Source of the DNA: Micromussa lordhowensis
Taxonomy: Eukaryota; Cnidaria; Anthozoa; Scleractinia; Lobophylliidae
Assembly: GCA_964020085.1 (NCBI GenBank)
Contig: OZ026603.1
Span: 5,883,046 to 5,947,045, forward strand
Direction of reading: 5' to 3'
DNA length: 64,000 nt
The notes beneath the pieces were generated by a model. That model saw nothing but the letters and a program-made list of their open reading frames with translations. It was not told the origin of the DNA and searched no databases. A program made the translations under genes and the position numbers. This document shows positions 9,947 to 22,778 of this stretch, in pieces. Position 1 is the first letter of the stretch, and every line of letters begins with the position of its first letter.

Positions 9947-12900
9947 TGCAGTAGTTTCCCCTGGTCCCAACTTTGCAGAATTTCAGAAAACGCGCGCTGG
10001 GGGTCCCCTTGGCAAATTTGACATAGCTCGGCTTCACGGGCACTTTAAGAGGCGCGGTTTGCAGCAAAATGTTCTGCTAGGTTGGCACTTCTAGGAAATT
10101 TTAGTTAGAACATGATGGCATTGGCGCCAGGGTGTTTTTTCTGGCCTTCTTTTTGCAGTAGTTTCCCCTCGTCCCAACTTTGCAGAATTTCAGAAAACGC
10201 GCGCTGGGGGTCCCCTTGGCAAATTTGACATAGCTCGGCTTCACGGGCACTTTAAGAGGCGCGGTTTGCAGCAAAATGTTCTGCTAGGTTGGCACTTCAA
10301 GGAAATGTTAGTTAAAAGATGATGGCATTGGCGCCAGGGTTTTTTTTTGGCCTTCTTTTTGCAGTAGTTTCCCCTGGTCCCAACTTTGCAGAATTTCAGA
10401 AAACGCGCGCTGGGGGTCCCCTTGGCAAATTTGACATAGCTCGGCTTCACGGGCACTTTAAGAGGCGCGGTTTGCAGCAAAATGTTCTGCTAGGTTGGCA
10501 CTTGAAAGAAATTCTAGTTAGAACATGATGGCATTGGCGCCAGTGTGTTTTTTCTGGCCTTCTTTTTGCAGTAGTTTCCCCTGGTCCCAACTTTGCAGAA
10601 TTTCAGAAAACGCGCGCTAGGGGTCTCCTTGGCAAATTTGACATAGCTCGGCTTCACGGGCACTTTAAGAGGCGCGGTTTGCAGCAAAATGTTCTGCTAG
10701 GTTGGCACTTTAAGGAAATTTTAGTTAGAACATGATGGCATTGGCGCCAGGGTGTTTTTCCTGGCCTTCTTTTTGCGGTAGTTTCCCCTGGTCCCAACTT
10801 TGCAGAATTTCAGAAAACGCGCGCTGGGGGTCCCCTTGGCAAATTTGACATAGCTCGGCTTCACGGGCACTTTAAGAGGCGCGGTTTGCAGCAAAATGTT
10901 CTGCTAGGTTGGCACTTTAAGGAAATTCTAGTTAAAACATGATGGCATTTGCGCCAGGGTGTTTTTTCTGGCCTTCTTTTTGCAGGAGTTTCCCCTGGTC
11001 CCAACTTTGCAGAATTTCAGAAAACGCGCGCTGGGGGTCCCCTTGGCAAATTTGACATAGCTCGGCTTCACGGGCACTTTAAGAGGCGCGGTTTGCAGCA
11101 AAATGTTCTGCTAGGATGGCACTTGAAGGAAATCCTAGTTAGAACATGATGGCATTGGCGCCAGGGTGTTTTTTCTGGCCTTCTTTTTGCAGTAGTTTCC
11201 CCTGGTCCCAACTTTGCAGAATTTCAGAAAACGCGCGCTGGGGTTCCCCTTGGCAAATTTGACATAGCTCGGCTTCACGGGCACTTTAAGAGGCGCGGTT
11301 TGCAGCAAAATGTTCTGCTAGGTTGGCACTTCAAGGAAATTCTAGTTAGAACATGATGGCATTGGCGCCAGGGTGTTTTTTCTGGCCTTCATTTTGCAGT
11401 AGTTTCCCCTGGTCCCAACTTTGCAGAATTTCAGAAAACGCGCGCTGGGGTTCCCCTTGGCAAATTTGACATAGCTCGGCTTCACGGGCACTTTAAGAGG
11501 CGCGGTTTGCAGCAAAATGTTTTGCTAGGTTGGCACTTCAAGGAAATCCTAGTTAGAACATGATGGCATTGGCGCCAGGGTGTTTTTTCTGGCCTTCTTT
11601 TTGCAGTAGTTTCCCCTGGTCCCAACTTTGCAGAATTTCAGAAAACGCGCGCTGGGGTTCCCCTTGGCAAATTTGACATAGCTCGGCTTCACGGGCACTT
11701 TAAGAGGCGCGGTTTGCAGCAAAATGTTCTGCTAGGTTGGCACTTGAAGGAAATCTTAGTTAGAAAATGATGGCATTGGCGCCAAAGTGTTTTTTCTGGC
11801 CTTCTTTTTGCAGTAGTTTCCCCTGGTCCCAACTTTGCAGAATTTCAGAAAACGCGCGCTGGGGGTCCCCTTGGCAAATTTGACATAGCTCGGCTTCACG
11901 GGCACTTTAAGAGGCGCGGTTTGCAGCAAAATGTTCTGCTAGGTTGGCACTTTAAGGAAATCCTAGTTAGAACATGATGGCATTGGCGCCAGGGTGTTTT
12001 TTCTGGCCTTCTTTTTGCAGTAGTTTCCCCTGGTCCCAACTTTGCAGAATTTCAGAAAACGCGCGCTGGGGGTCCCCTTGGCAAATTTGACATAGCTTGG
12101 CTTCACGGGCACTTTAAGAGGCGCGGTTTGCAGCAAAATGTTTTGCTAGGTTGGCACTTCAAGGAAATTCTAGTTAGAACATGATGGCATTGGCGCCAGG
12201 GTGTTTTTTCTGGCCTTCTTTTTGCAGTAGTTTCCCCTGGTCCCAACTTTGCAGAATTTCAGAAAACGCGCGCTGGGGTTCCCCTTGGCAAATTTGACAT
12301 AGCTCGGCTTCACGGGCACTTTAAGAGGCGCGGTTTGCAGCAAAATGTTCTGCTAGGTTGGCACTTCAAGGAAATCCTAGTTAGAACATGATGGCATTGG
12401 CGCCAGGGTGTTTTTTCTGGCCTTCATTTTGCAGTAGTTTCCCCTGGTCCCAACTTTGCAGAATTTCAGAAAACGCGCGCTGGGTGTCCCCTTGGCAAAT
12501 TTGACATAGCTCGGCTTCACGGGCACTTTAAGAGGCGCGGTTTGCAGCAAAATGTTTTGCTAGGTTGGCACTTGAAGGAAATCTTAGTTAGAACATGATG
12601 GCATTGGCGCCAGGGTGTTTTTTCTGGCCTTCTTTTTGCAGTAGTTTCCCCTGGTCCCAACTTTGCAGAATTTCAGAAAACGCGCGCTGGGGGTCCCCTT
12701 GGCAAATTTGACATAGCTCGGCTTCACGGGCACTTTAAGAGGCGCGGTTTGCAGCAAAATGTTCTGCTAGGTTGGCACTTCAAGGAAATCCTAGTTAGAA
12801 CATGATGGCATTGGCGCCAACGTGTTTTGTCTGACCTTCTTTTTGCAGTAGTTTCCCCTGGTCCCAACTTTGCAGAATTTCAGAAAACGCGTGCTGGGGG

Positions 12901-13257
12901 TCCCCTTGGCAAATTTGACATAGCTCGGCTTCACGGGCACTTTAAGAGGCGCGGTTTGCAGCAAAATGTTCTGCTAGGTTGCCACTTTAAGGAAATTTTA
13001 GTTAAAACATGATGGCATTGGCGCCAGGGTGTTTTTTCTGGCCTTCTTTTTGCAGTAGTTTCTCCTGGTCCCAACTTTGCAGAATTTCAGAAAACGCGCG
13101 CTGGGGGTCCCCTTGGCAAATTTGACATAGCTCGGCTTCACGGGCACTTTAAGAGGCGCGGTTTGCAGCAAAATGTTCTGCTAGGTTGGCACTTCTAGGA
13201 AATCCTAGTTAGAACATGATGGCATTGGCGCCAGGGTGTTTTTTCTGGCCTTCTTTT
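9740..13257. repeat. large duplication, copy 1 (17 monomers)
   Basis: This block matches 13673-16983. Shared marks are TTTGTGGCCTTATTTTTG (9931 and 13864), the 1-bp deletion with AAAAGATGATGG (10317 and 14250), GCGCTAGGGGTCTCC (10614 and 14547), GCGGTAG (10776 and 14709), AGCTTGG (12095 and 15821), CCTTCATTTTG (12421 and 16147) and CCAACGTGTTTTGTCTGACC (12817 and 16543). The offset is 19 units up to about 10800 and 18 units after about 10981, so copy 1 has one extra monomer (10774-10980). The left edge is approximate. Confidence 0.85.
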
Positions 13258-13672
13258 TGCAGTAGTTTCCCCTGGTCCCAACTTTGCAGAATTTCAGAAA
13301 ACGCGCGCTGGGGGTCCCCTTGGCAAATTTGACATAGCTCGGCTTCACGGGCACTTTAAGAGGCGCGGTTTGCAGCAAAATGTTCTGCTAGGATGGCACT
13401 TGAAGGAAATTCTAGTTAGAACATGATGGCATTTGCGCCAGGGTGTTTTTTCTGGCCTTCTTTTTGCAGGAGTTTCCCCTGGTCCCAACTTTGCAGAATT
13501 TCAGAAAACGCGCGCTGGGGTTCCCCTTGGCAAATTTGACATAGCTCGGCTTCACGGGCACTTTAAGAGGCGCGGTTTGCAGCAAAATGTTCTGCTAGGT
13601 TGGCACTTCTAGGAAATCCTAGTTAGAACATGATGGCATTGGCGCCAGGGTGTTTTTTTTTGGCCTTCTTTT
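13258..13672. repeat. two linker monomers between the large duplicates
   Basis: The first has GGATGGCACTTGAAGG and ATTTGCGCC, and the second has GCAGGAG with GGGGTTCCCC. The same ordered pair reappears as the first two monomer types of the 7-mer and 12-mer units (18847, 20296, 22779, 25262), which links this junction to that later series. Confidence 0.7.
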
Positions 13673-16600
13673 TGCAGTAGTTTCTCCTGGTCCCAACTTT
13701 GCAGAATTTCAGAAAACGCGCGCTGGGGGTCCCCTTGGCAAATTTGACATAGCTCGGCTTCACGGGCACTTTAAGAGGCGCGGTTTGCAGCAAAATGTTC
13801 TGCTAGGTTGGCACTTCTAGGAAATCCTAGTTACAACATGATGGCATTGGCGCCAGGGTGTTTTTTGTGGCCTTATTTTTGCAGTAGTTTCCCCTGGTCC
13901 CAACTTTGCAGAATTTCAGAAAACGCGCGCTGGGGGTCCCCTTGGCAAATTTGACATAGCTCGGCTTCACGGGCACTTTAAGAGGCGCGGTTTGCAGCAA
14001 AATGTTCTGCTAGGTTGGCACTTCTAGGAAATTTTAGTTAGAACATGATGGCATTGGCGCCAGGGTGTTTTTTCTGGCCTTCTTTTTGGAGTAGTTTCCC
14101 CTGGTCCCAACTTTGCAGAATTTCAGAAAACGCGCGCTGGGGGTCCCCTTGGCAAATTTGACATAGCTCGGCTTCACGGGCACTTTAAGAGGCGCGGTTT
14201 GCAGCAAAATGTTCTGCTAGGTTGGCACTTCAAGGAAATGTTAGTTAAAAGATGATGGCATTGGCGCCAGGGTTTTTTTTTGGCCTTCTTTTTGCAGTAG
14301 TTTCCCCTGGTCCCAACTTTGCAGAATTTCAGAAAACGCGCGCTGGGGGTCCCCTTGGCAAATTTGACATAGCTCGGCTTCACGGGCACTTTAAGAGGCG
14401 CGGTTTGCAGCAAAATGTTCTGCTAGGTTGGCACTTGAAAGAAATTCTAGTTAGAACATGATGGCATTGGCGCCAGTGTGTTTTTTCTGGCCTTCTTTTT
14501 GCAGTAGTTTCCCCTGGTCCCAACTTTGCAGAATTTCAGAAAACGCGCGCTAGGGGTCTCCTTGGCAAATTTGACATAGCTCGGCTTCACGGGCACTTTA
14601 AGAGGCGCGGTTTGCAGCAAAATGTTCTGCTAGGTTGGCACTTTAAGGAAATTTTAGTTAGAACATGATGGCATTGGCGCCAGGGTGTTTTTCCTGGCCT
14701 TCTTTTTGCGGTAGTTTCCCCTGGTCCCAACTTTGCAGAATTTCAGAAAACGCGCGCTGGGGGTCCCCTTGGCAAATTTGACATAGCTCGGCTTCACGGG
14801 CACTTTAAGAGGCGCGGTTTGCAGCAAAATGTTCTGCTAGGATGGCACTTGAAGGAAATCCTAGTTAGAACATGATGGCATTGGCGCCAGGGTGTTTTTT
14901 CTGGCCTTCTTTTTGCAGTAGTTTCCCCTGGTCCCAACTTTGCAGAATTTCAGAAAACGCGCGCTGGGGTTCCCCTTGGCAAATTTGACATAGCTCGGCT
15001 TCACGGGCACTTTAAGAGGCGCGGTTTGCAGCAAAATGTTCTGCTAGGTTGGCACTTCAAGGAAATTCTAGTTAGAACATGATGGCATTGGCGCCAGGGT
15101 GTTTTTTCTGGCCTTCATTTTGCAGTAGTTTCCCCTGGTCCCAACTTTGCAGAATTTCAGAAAACGCGCGCTGGGGGTCCCCTTGGCAAATTTGACATAG
15201 CTCGGCTTCACGGGCACTTTAAGAGGCGCGGTTTGCAGCAAAATGTTCTGCTAGGTTGGCACTTTAAGGAAATCCTAGTTAGAACATGATGGCATTGGCG
15301 CCAGGGTGTTTTTTCTGGCCTTCTTTTTGCAGTAGTTTCCCCTGGTCCCAACTTTGCAGAATTTCAGAAAACGCGCGCTGGGGGTCCCCTTGGCAAATTT
15401 GACATAGCTCGGCTTCACGGGCACTTTAAGAGGCGCGGTTTGCAGCAAAATGTTTTGCTAGGTTGGCACTTCAAGGAAATTCTAGTTAGAACATGATGGC
15501 ATTGGCGCCAGGGTGTTTTTTCTGGCCTTCTTTTTGCAGTAGTTTCCCCTGGTCCCAACTTTGCAGAATTTCAGAAAACGCGCGCTGGGGTTCCCCTTGG
15601 CAAATTTGACATAGCTCGGCTTCACGGGCACTTTAAGAGGCGCGGTTTGCAGCAAAATGTTCTGCTAGGTTGGCACTTTAAGGAAATCCTAGTTAGAACA
15701 TGATGGCATTGGCGCCAGGGTGTTTTTTCTGGCCTTCTTTTTGCAGTAGTTTCCCCTGGTCCCAATTTTGCAGAATTTCAGAAAACGCGCGCTGGGGGTC
15801 CCCTTGGCAAATTTGACATAGCTTGGCTTCACGGGCACTTTAAGAGGCGCGGTTTGCAGCAAAATGTTTTGCTAGGTTGGCACTTCAAGGAAATTCTAGT
15901 TAGAACATGATGGCATTGGCGCCAGGGTGTTTTTTCTGGCCTTCTTTTTGCAGTAGTTTCCCCTGGTCCCAACTTTGCAGAATTTCAGAAAACGCGCGCT
16001 GGGGTTCCCCTTGGCAAATTTGACATAGCTCGGCTTCACGGGCACTTTAAGAGGCGCGGTTTGCAGCAAAATGTTCTGCTAGGTTGGCACTTCAAGGAAA
16101 TCCTAGTTAGAACATGATGGCATTGGCGCCAGGGTGTTTTTTCTGGCCTTCATTTTGCAGTAGTTTCCCCTGGTCCCAACTTTGCAGAATTTCAGAAAAC
16201 GCGCGCTGGGTGTCCCCTTGGCAAATTTGACATAGCTCGGCTTCACGGGCACTTTAAGAGGCGCGGTTTGCAGCAAAATGTTCTGCTAGGTTGGCACTTG
16301 AAGGAAATCTTAGTTAGAACATGATGGCATTGGCGCCAGGGTGTTTTTTCTGGCCTTCTTTTTGCAGTAGTTTCCCCTGGTCCCAACTTTGCAGAATTTC
16401 AGAAAACGCGCGCTGGGGGTCCCCTTGGCAAATTTGACATAGCTCGGCTTCACGGGCACTTTAAGAGGCGCGGTTTGCAGCAAAATGTTCTGCTAGGTTG
16501 GCACTCCAAGGAAATTTTAGTTAGAACATGATGGCATTGGCGCCAACGTGTTTTGTCTGACCTTCTTTTTGCAGTAGTTTCCCCTGGTCCCAACTTTGCA

Positions 16601-16983
16601 GAATTTCAGAAAACGCGTGCTGGGGGTCCCCTTGGCAAATTTGACATAGCTCGGCTTCACGGGCACTTTAAGAGGCGCGGTTTGCAGCAAAATGTTCTGC
16701 TAGGTTGCCACTTTAAGGAAATCTTAGTTAAAACATGATGGCATTGGCGCCAGGGTGTTTTTTCTGGCCTTCTTTTTGCAGTAGTTTCTCCTGGTCCCAA
16801 CTTTGCAGAATTTCAGAAAACGCGCGCTGGGGGTCCCCTTGGCAAATTTGACATAGCTCGGCTTCACGGGCACTTTAAGAGGCGCGGTTTGCAGCAAAAT
16901 GTTCTGCTAGGTTGGCACTTCTAGGAAATCCTAGTTAGAACATGATGGCATTGGCGCCAGGGTGTTTTTTCTGGCCTTATTTT
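13673..16983. repeat. large duplication, copy 2 (16 monomers)
   Basis: The partner of the preceding block lacks the monomer equivalent to 10774-10980. Differences from copy 1 fall mainly in the variable cassette, for example CTTCAAGGAAATCC at 12779 against CTCCAAGGAAATTT at 16504. Two internal monomers (15121 and 15328) differ at several sites from their partners (11395 and 11602), which suggests a further exchange there. Confidence 0.85.
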
Positions 16984-17811
16984 TGCAGTAGTTTCCCCTG
17001 GTCCCAACTTTGCAGAATTTCAGAAAACGCGCGCTGGGGGTCCCCTTGGCAAATTTGACATAGCTCGGCTTCACGGGCACTTTAAGAGGCGCGGTTTGCA
17101 GCAAAATGTTTTGCTAGGTTGGCACTTGAAGGTAATTGTAGTTAGAACATGATGGCATTGGCGCCAGGGTGTTTTTTGTGGCCTTATTTTTGCAGTAGTT
17201 TCCCCTGGTCCCAACTTTGCAGAATTTCAGAAAACGCGCGCTGGGGGTCCCCTTGGCAAATTTGACATAGCTCGGCTTCACGGGCACTTTAAGAGGCGCG
17301 GTTTGCAGCAAAATGTTCTGCTAGGTTGGCACTTCAAGGAAATCCTAGTTAGAACATGTTGGCATTGGCGCCAAGGTGTTTTGTCTGGCCTTCTTTTTGC
17401 AGTAGTTTCCCCTGGTCCCAACTTTGCAGAATTTCAGAAAACGCGCGCTGGGGGTCCCCTTGGCAAATTTGACATAGCTCGGCTTCACGGGCACTTTAAG
17501 AGGCGCGGTTTGCAGCAAAATGTTCTGCTAGGTTGGCACTTTAAGGAAATCTTAGTTAAAACATGATGGCATTGGCGCCAGGGTGATTTTTCTGGCCTTC
17601 TTTTTGCAGTAGTTTCTCCTGGTCCCAACTTTGCAGAATTTCAGAAAACGCGCGCTGGGGGTCCCCTTGGCAAATTTGACATAGCTCGGCTTCACGGGCA
17701 CTTTAAGAGGCGCGGTTTGCAGCAAAATGTTCTGCTAGGTTGGCACTTCTAGGAAATCCTAGTTAGAACATGATGGCATTTGCGCCAGGGTGTTTTTTCT
17801 GGCCTTATTTT
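16570..17811. repeat. 4-monomer repeat (828 bp offset)
   Basis: Monomers 16570 and 16777 (preceded by TGTTTTGTCTG, then TCTCCTGG and TTCTAGG) return at 17398 and 17605 with the same order. Both copies are followed by CCTTATTTTTG. The third and fourth members do not match, so the second copy is partial. Confidence 0.75.
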
Positions 17812-18018
17812 TGCAGTAGTTTCCCCTGGTCCCAACTTTGCAGAATTTCAGAAAACGCGCGCTGGGGGTCCCCTTGGCAAATTTGACATAGCTCGGCTTC
17901 ACGGGCACTTTAAGAGGCGCGGTTTGCAGCAAAATGTTCTGCTAGGTTGGCACTTTATGGAAATTTCAGTTAAAACATGATGGCATTGGCGCCAGGGTGT
18001 TTTTTCTGGCCTTCTTTT

Positions 18019-18846
18019 TGCAGTAGTTTCCCCTGGTCCCAACTTTGCAGAATTTCAGAAAACGCGCGCTAGGGGTCTCCTTGGCAAATTTGACATAGCT
18101 CGGCTTCACGGGCACTTTAAGAGGCGCGGTTTGCAGCAAAATGTTCTGCTAGGTTGGCACTTTAAGGAAATTTTAGTTAGAACATGATGGCAGTGGCGCC
18201 AGGGTGTTTTTTCTGGCCTTCTTTTTGCGGTAGTTTCCCCTGGTCCCAACTTTGCAGAATTTCAGAAAACGCGCGCTGGGGGTCCCCTTGGCAAATTTGA
18301 CATAGCTCGGCTTCACGGGCACTTTAAGAGGCGCGGTTTGCAGCAAAATGTTCTGCTAGGTTGGCACTTGAAAGAAATTCTAGTTAGAACATGATGGCAT
18401 TGGCGCCAGGGTGTTTTTTCTGGCCTTCTTTTTGCAGTAGTTTCCCCTGGTCCCAACTTTGCAGAATTTCAGAAAACGCGCGCTAGGGGTCTCTTTGGCA
18501 AATTTGACATAGCTCGGCTTCACGGGCACTTTAAGAGGCGCGGTTTGCAGCAAAATGTTCTGCTAGGTTGGCACTTTAAGGAAATTTTAGTTAGAACATG
18601 ATGGCATTGGCGCCAGGGTGTTTTTTCTGGCCTTCTTTTTGCGGTAGTTTCCCCTGGTCCCAACTTTGCAGAATTTCAGAAAACGCGCGCTGGGGGTCCC
18701 CTTGGCAAATTTGACATAGCTCGGCTTCACGGGCACTTTAAGAGGCGCGGTTTGCAGCAAAATGTTCTGCTAGGTTGGCACTTTAAGAAAATCCTAGTTA
18801 GAACATGATGGCATTGGCGCCAGGGTGTTTTTTCTGGCCTTCTTTT
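18019..18846. repeat. dimer repeat (414 bp), two copies
   Basis: Units 18019-18432 and 18433-18846 each hold a GCGCTAGGGGTCTC monomer followed by a GCGGTAG monomer. The same two types stand together at 10567 and 10774, and next to each other near 14500-14913, so the dimer is an amplified piece of the large duplication. Confidence 0.8.
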
Positions 18847-20295
18847 TGCAGTAGTTTCCCCTGGTCCCAACTTTGCAGAATTTCAGAAAACGCGCGCTGG
18901 GGGTCCCCTTGGCAAATTTGACATAGCTCGGCTTCACGGGCACTTTAAGAGGCGCGGTTTGCAGCAAAATGTTCTGCTAGGATGGCACTTGAAGGAAATT
19001 CTAGTTAGAACATGATGGCATTTGCGCCAGGGTGTTTTTTCTGGCCTTCTTTTTGCAGGAGTTTCCCCTGGTCCCAACTTTGCAGAATTTCAGAAAACGC
19101 GCGCAGGGGTTCCCCTTGGCAAATTTGACATAGCTCGGCTTCACGGGCACTTTAAGAGGCGCGGTTTGCAGCAAAATGTTTTGCTAGGTTGGCACTTCTA
19201 GGAAATCCTAGTTAGAACATGATGGCATTGGCGCCAGGGTGTTTTTTCTGGCCTTCTTTTTGCAGTAGTTTCTCCTGGTCCCAACTTTGCAGAATTTCAG
19301 AAAACGCGCGCTGGGGGTCCCCTTGGCAAATTTGACATAGCTCGGCTTCACGGGCACTTTAAGAGGCGCGGTTTGCAGCAAAATGTTCTGCTAGGTTGGC
19401 ACTTCAAGGAAATCCTAGTTAAAACATGATGGCATTGGCGCCAGGGTGTTTTTTCTTGCCTTCTTTTTGCAGTAGTTTCCCCTGGTCCCAACTTTGCAGA
19501 ATTTCAGAAAACGCGCGCTGGGGGTCCCGTTGGCAAATTTGACATAGCTCGGCTTCACGGGCACTTTAAGAGGCGCGGTTTGCAGCAAAATGTTTTGCTA
19601 GGTTGGCACTTGAAGGAAATCCTAGTTAGAACATGATGGCATTGGGGCCAGGGTGTTTTTTCTGGCCTTCTTTTTGCAGTAGTTTCCCCTGGTCCCAACT
19701 TTGCAGAATTTCAGAAAACGCGCGCTGGGGGTCCCCTTGGCAAATTTGACATAGCTCGGCTTCACGGGCACTTTAAGAGGCGCGGTTTGCAGCAAAATGT
19801 TCTGCTAGGTTGGCACTTCTAGGAAATCTTAGTTAGAACATGATGGCATTGGCGGCAGGGTGTTTTTTCTGGCCTTCTTTTTGCAGTAGTTTCCCCTGGT
19901 CCCAACTTTGCAGAATTTCAGAAAACGCGCGCTGGGGGTCCCCTTGGCAAATTTGACATAGTTTGGCTTCACGGGCACTTTAAGAGGCGCGGTTTGCAGC
20001 AAAATGTTCTGCTAGGTTGGCACTTCAAGGAAATCCTAGTTAGAACATGATGGCATTGGCGCCAGGGTGTTTTTTCTGGCCTTCTTTTTGCAGTAGTTTC
20101 CCCTGGTCCCAACTTTGCAGAATTTCAGAAAACGCGCGCTGGGGGTCCCCTTGGCAAATTTGACATAGCTCGGCTTCACGGGCACTTTAAGAGGCGCGGT
20201 TTGCAGCAAAATGTTCTGCTAGGTTGGCGCTTTAAGAAAATCCTAGTTAGAACATGATGGCATTGGCGCCAGGGTGTTTTTTCTGGCCTTCTTTT
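18847..20295. repeat. 7-monomer HOR unit (1449 bp)
   Basis: Monomer types in order are: 1 (18847, GGATGGC and ATTTGCGCC), 2 (19054, GCAGGAG and GCGCAGGGG), 3 (19261, TCTCCTGG then TTCTTGCC), 4 (19468, GTCCCGTTGG then TGGGGCCA), 5 (19675, GGCGGCAGG), 6 (19882, CATAGTTTGG) and 7 (20089, GGTTGGCGC with TTTAAGAAAAT). Type 1 starts again at 20296. Confidence 0.85.
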
Positions 20296-22778
20296 TGCAG
20301 TAGTTTCCCCTGGTCCCAACTTTGCAGAATTTCAGAAAACGCGCGCTGGGGGTCCCCTTGGCAAATTTGACATAGCTCGGCTTCACGGGCACTTTAAGAG
20401 GCGCGGTTTGCAGCAAAATGTTCTGCTAGGATGGCACTTGAAGGAAATTCTAGTTAGAACATGATGGCATTTGCGCCAGGGTTTTTTTTCTGGCCTTCTT
20501 TTTGCAGGAGTTTCCCCTGGTCCCAACTTTGCAGAATTTCAGAAAACGCGCGCAGGGGTTCCCCTTGGCAAATTTGACATAGCTCGGCTTCACGGGCACT
20601 TTAAGAGGCGCGGTTTGCAGCAAAATGTTTTGCTAGGTTGGCACTTCTAGGAAATCCTAGTTAGAACATGATGGCATTGGCGCCAGGGTGTTTTTTCTGG
20701 CCTTCTTTTTGCAGTAGTTTCTCCTGGTCCCAACTTTGCAGAATTTCAGAAAACGCGCGCTGGGGGTCCCCTTGGCAAATTTGACATAGCTCGGCTTCAC
20801 GGGCACTTTAAGAGGCGCGGTTTGCAGCAAAATGTTCTGCTAGGTTGGCACTTCAAGGAAATCCTAGTTAAAACATGATGGCATTGGCGCCAGGGTGTTT
20901 TTTCTTGCCTTCTTTTTGCAGTAGTTTCCCCTGGTCCCAACTTTGCAGAATTTCAGAAAACGCGCGCTGGGGGTCCCGTTGGCAAATTTGACATAGCTCG
21001 GCTTCACGGGCACTTTAAGAGGCGCGGTTTGCAGCAAAATGTTTTGCTAGGTTGGCACTTGAAGGAAATCCTAGTTAGAACATGATGGCATTGGGGCCAG
21101 GGTGTTTTTTCTGGCCTTCTTTTTGCAGTAGTTTCCCCTGGTCCCAACTTTGCAGAATTTCAGAAAACGCGCGCTGGGGGTCCCCTTGGCAAATTTGACA
21201 TAGCTCGGCTTCACGGGCACTTTAAGAGGCGCGGTTTGCAGCAAAATGTTCTGCTAGGCTGGCACTTCAAGGAAATCTTAGTTAGAACATGATGGCATTG
21301 GCGCCAGGGTGTTTTTTCTGGCCTTCTTTTTGCAGTAGTTTCCCCTGGTCCCAACTTTGCAGAATTTCAGAAAACGCGCGCTGGGGGTCCCCTTGGCAAA
21401 TTTGACATAGTTTGGCTTCACGGGCACTTTAAGAGGCGCGGTTTGCAGCAAAATGTTCTGCTAGGTTGGCACTTCAAGGAAATCCTAGTTAGAACATGAT
21501 GGCATTGGCGCCAGGGTGTTTTTTCTGGCCTTCTTTTTGCAGTAGTTTCCCCTGGTCCCAACTTTGCAGAATTTCAGAAAACGCGCGCTGGGGGTCCCCT
21601 TGGCAAATTTGACATAGCTCAGCTTCACGGGCACTTTAAGAGGCGCGGTTTGCAGCAAAATGTTCTGCCAGGTTGGCACTTGAAGGAAATCTTAGTTAGA
21701 ACATGATGGCATTGGCGCCAGGGTGTGTTTTCTGGCCTTCTTTTCGCAGTAGTTTCCCCTGGTCCCAACTTTGCAGAATTTCAGAAAACGCGCGCTGGGG
21801 GTCCCCTTGGCAAATTTGACATAGCTCGGCTTCACGGGCACTTTAAGAGGCGCGGTTTGCAGCAAAATGTTCTGCTAGGTTGGCACTTCAAGGAAATTTT
21901 AGTTAGAACATGATGGCATTGGCGCCAGGGTGTTTTTTCTGGCCTTCTTTTTGCAGTAGTTTCCCCTGGTCCCAACTTTGCAGAATTTCAGAAAACGCGC
22001 GCTGGGGGGCCCTTGGCAAATTTGACATAGCTCGGCTTCACGGGCACTTTAAGAGGCGCGGTTTGCAGCAAAATGTTTTGCTAGGTTTACACTTCAAGGA
22101 AATGCTAGTTAGAACATGATGGCATTGGCGCCAGGGTGTTTTTTCTGGCCTTCTTTTTGCAGTAGTTTCCCCTAGTCCCAACTTTGCAGAATTTCAGAAA
22201 ACGCGCGCTGGGGGTCCCCTTGGCAAATTTGACATAGCTCGGCTTCACGGGCACTTTAAGAGGCGCAGTTTGCAGCAAAATGTTGTGCTAGGTTGGCACT
22301 TCAAGGAAATCCTAGTTAGAACATGATGGCATTGGCGCCAGGGTGCTTTTTCTGGCCTTCTTTTTGCAGTAGTTTCCCCTGGTCCCAACTTTGCAGAATT
22401 TCAGAAAACGCGCGCTGGGGGTCCCCTTGGCAAATTTGACATAGCTCGGCTTCACGGGCACTTTAAGAGGCGCGGTTTGCAGCAAAATGTTCTGCTAGGT
22501 TGGCACTTCAAGGAAATCCTAGTTAAAACATGATGGCATTGGCGCCAGGGTGTTTTTTCTTGCCTTCTTTTTGCAGTAGTTTCCCCTGGTCCCAACTTTG
22601 CAGAATTTCAGAAAACGCGCGCTGGGGGTCCCGTTGGCAAATTTGACATAGCTCGGCTTCACGGGCACTTTAAGAGGCGCGGTTTGCAGCAAAATGTTTT
22701 GCTAGGTTGGCACTTGAAGGAAATCCTTGTTAGAACATGATGGCATTGGGGCCAGGGTGTTTTTTCTGGCCTTCTTTT
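20296..22778. repeat. 12-monomer HOR, unit 1 (2483 bp)
   Basis: Types 1-6 follow the same order as the preceding 7-mer. New types follow: 21538 (CTCAGCTT, GCCAGG), 21745 (starts CGCAG), 21952 (1-bp deletion in CTGGGGGGCCC, GGTTTACAC) and 22158 (CCTAGTCCC, GCGCAG, TTGTGCT). The unit ends with 22365 and 22572, which repeat the TTCTTGCC tail of type 3 and the CCCGTTGG/TGGGGCCA of type 4. The unit thus contains the 3-4 region twice. The single deletion makes it 2483 rather than 2484 bp. Confidence 0.9.

Noticed and set aside
20469..20490. Insertion in the T tract of ATTTGCGCC monomers (GGGTTTTTTTTCTGG)
   Set aside because: The length equals the consensus; a G in GGTGTTTT has become T, so it is a substitution and not an indel.
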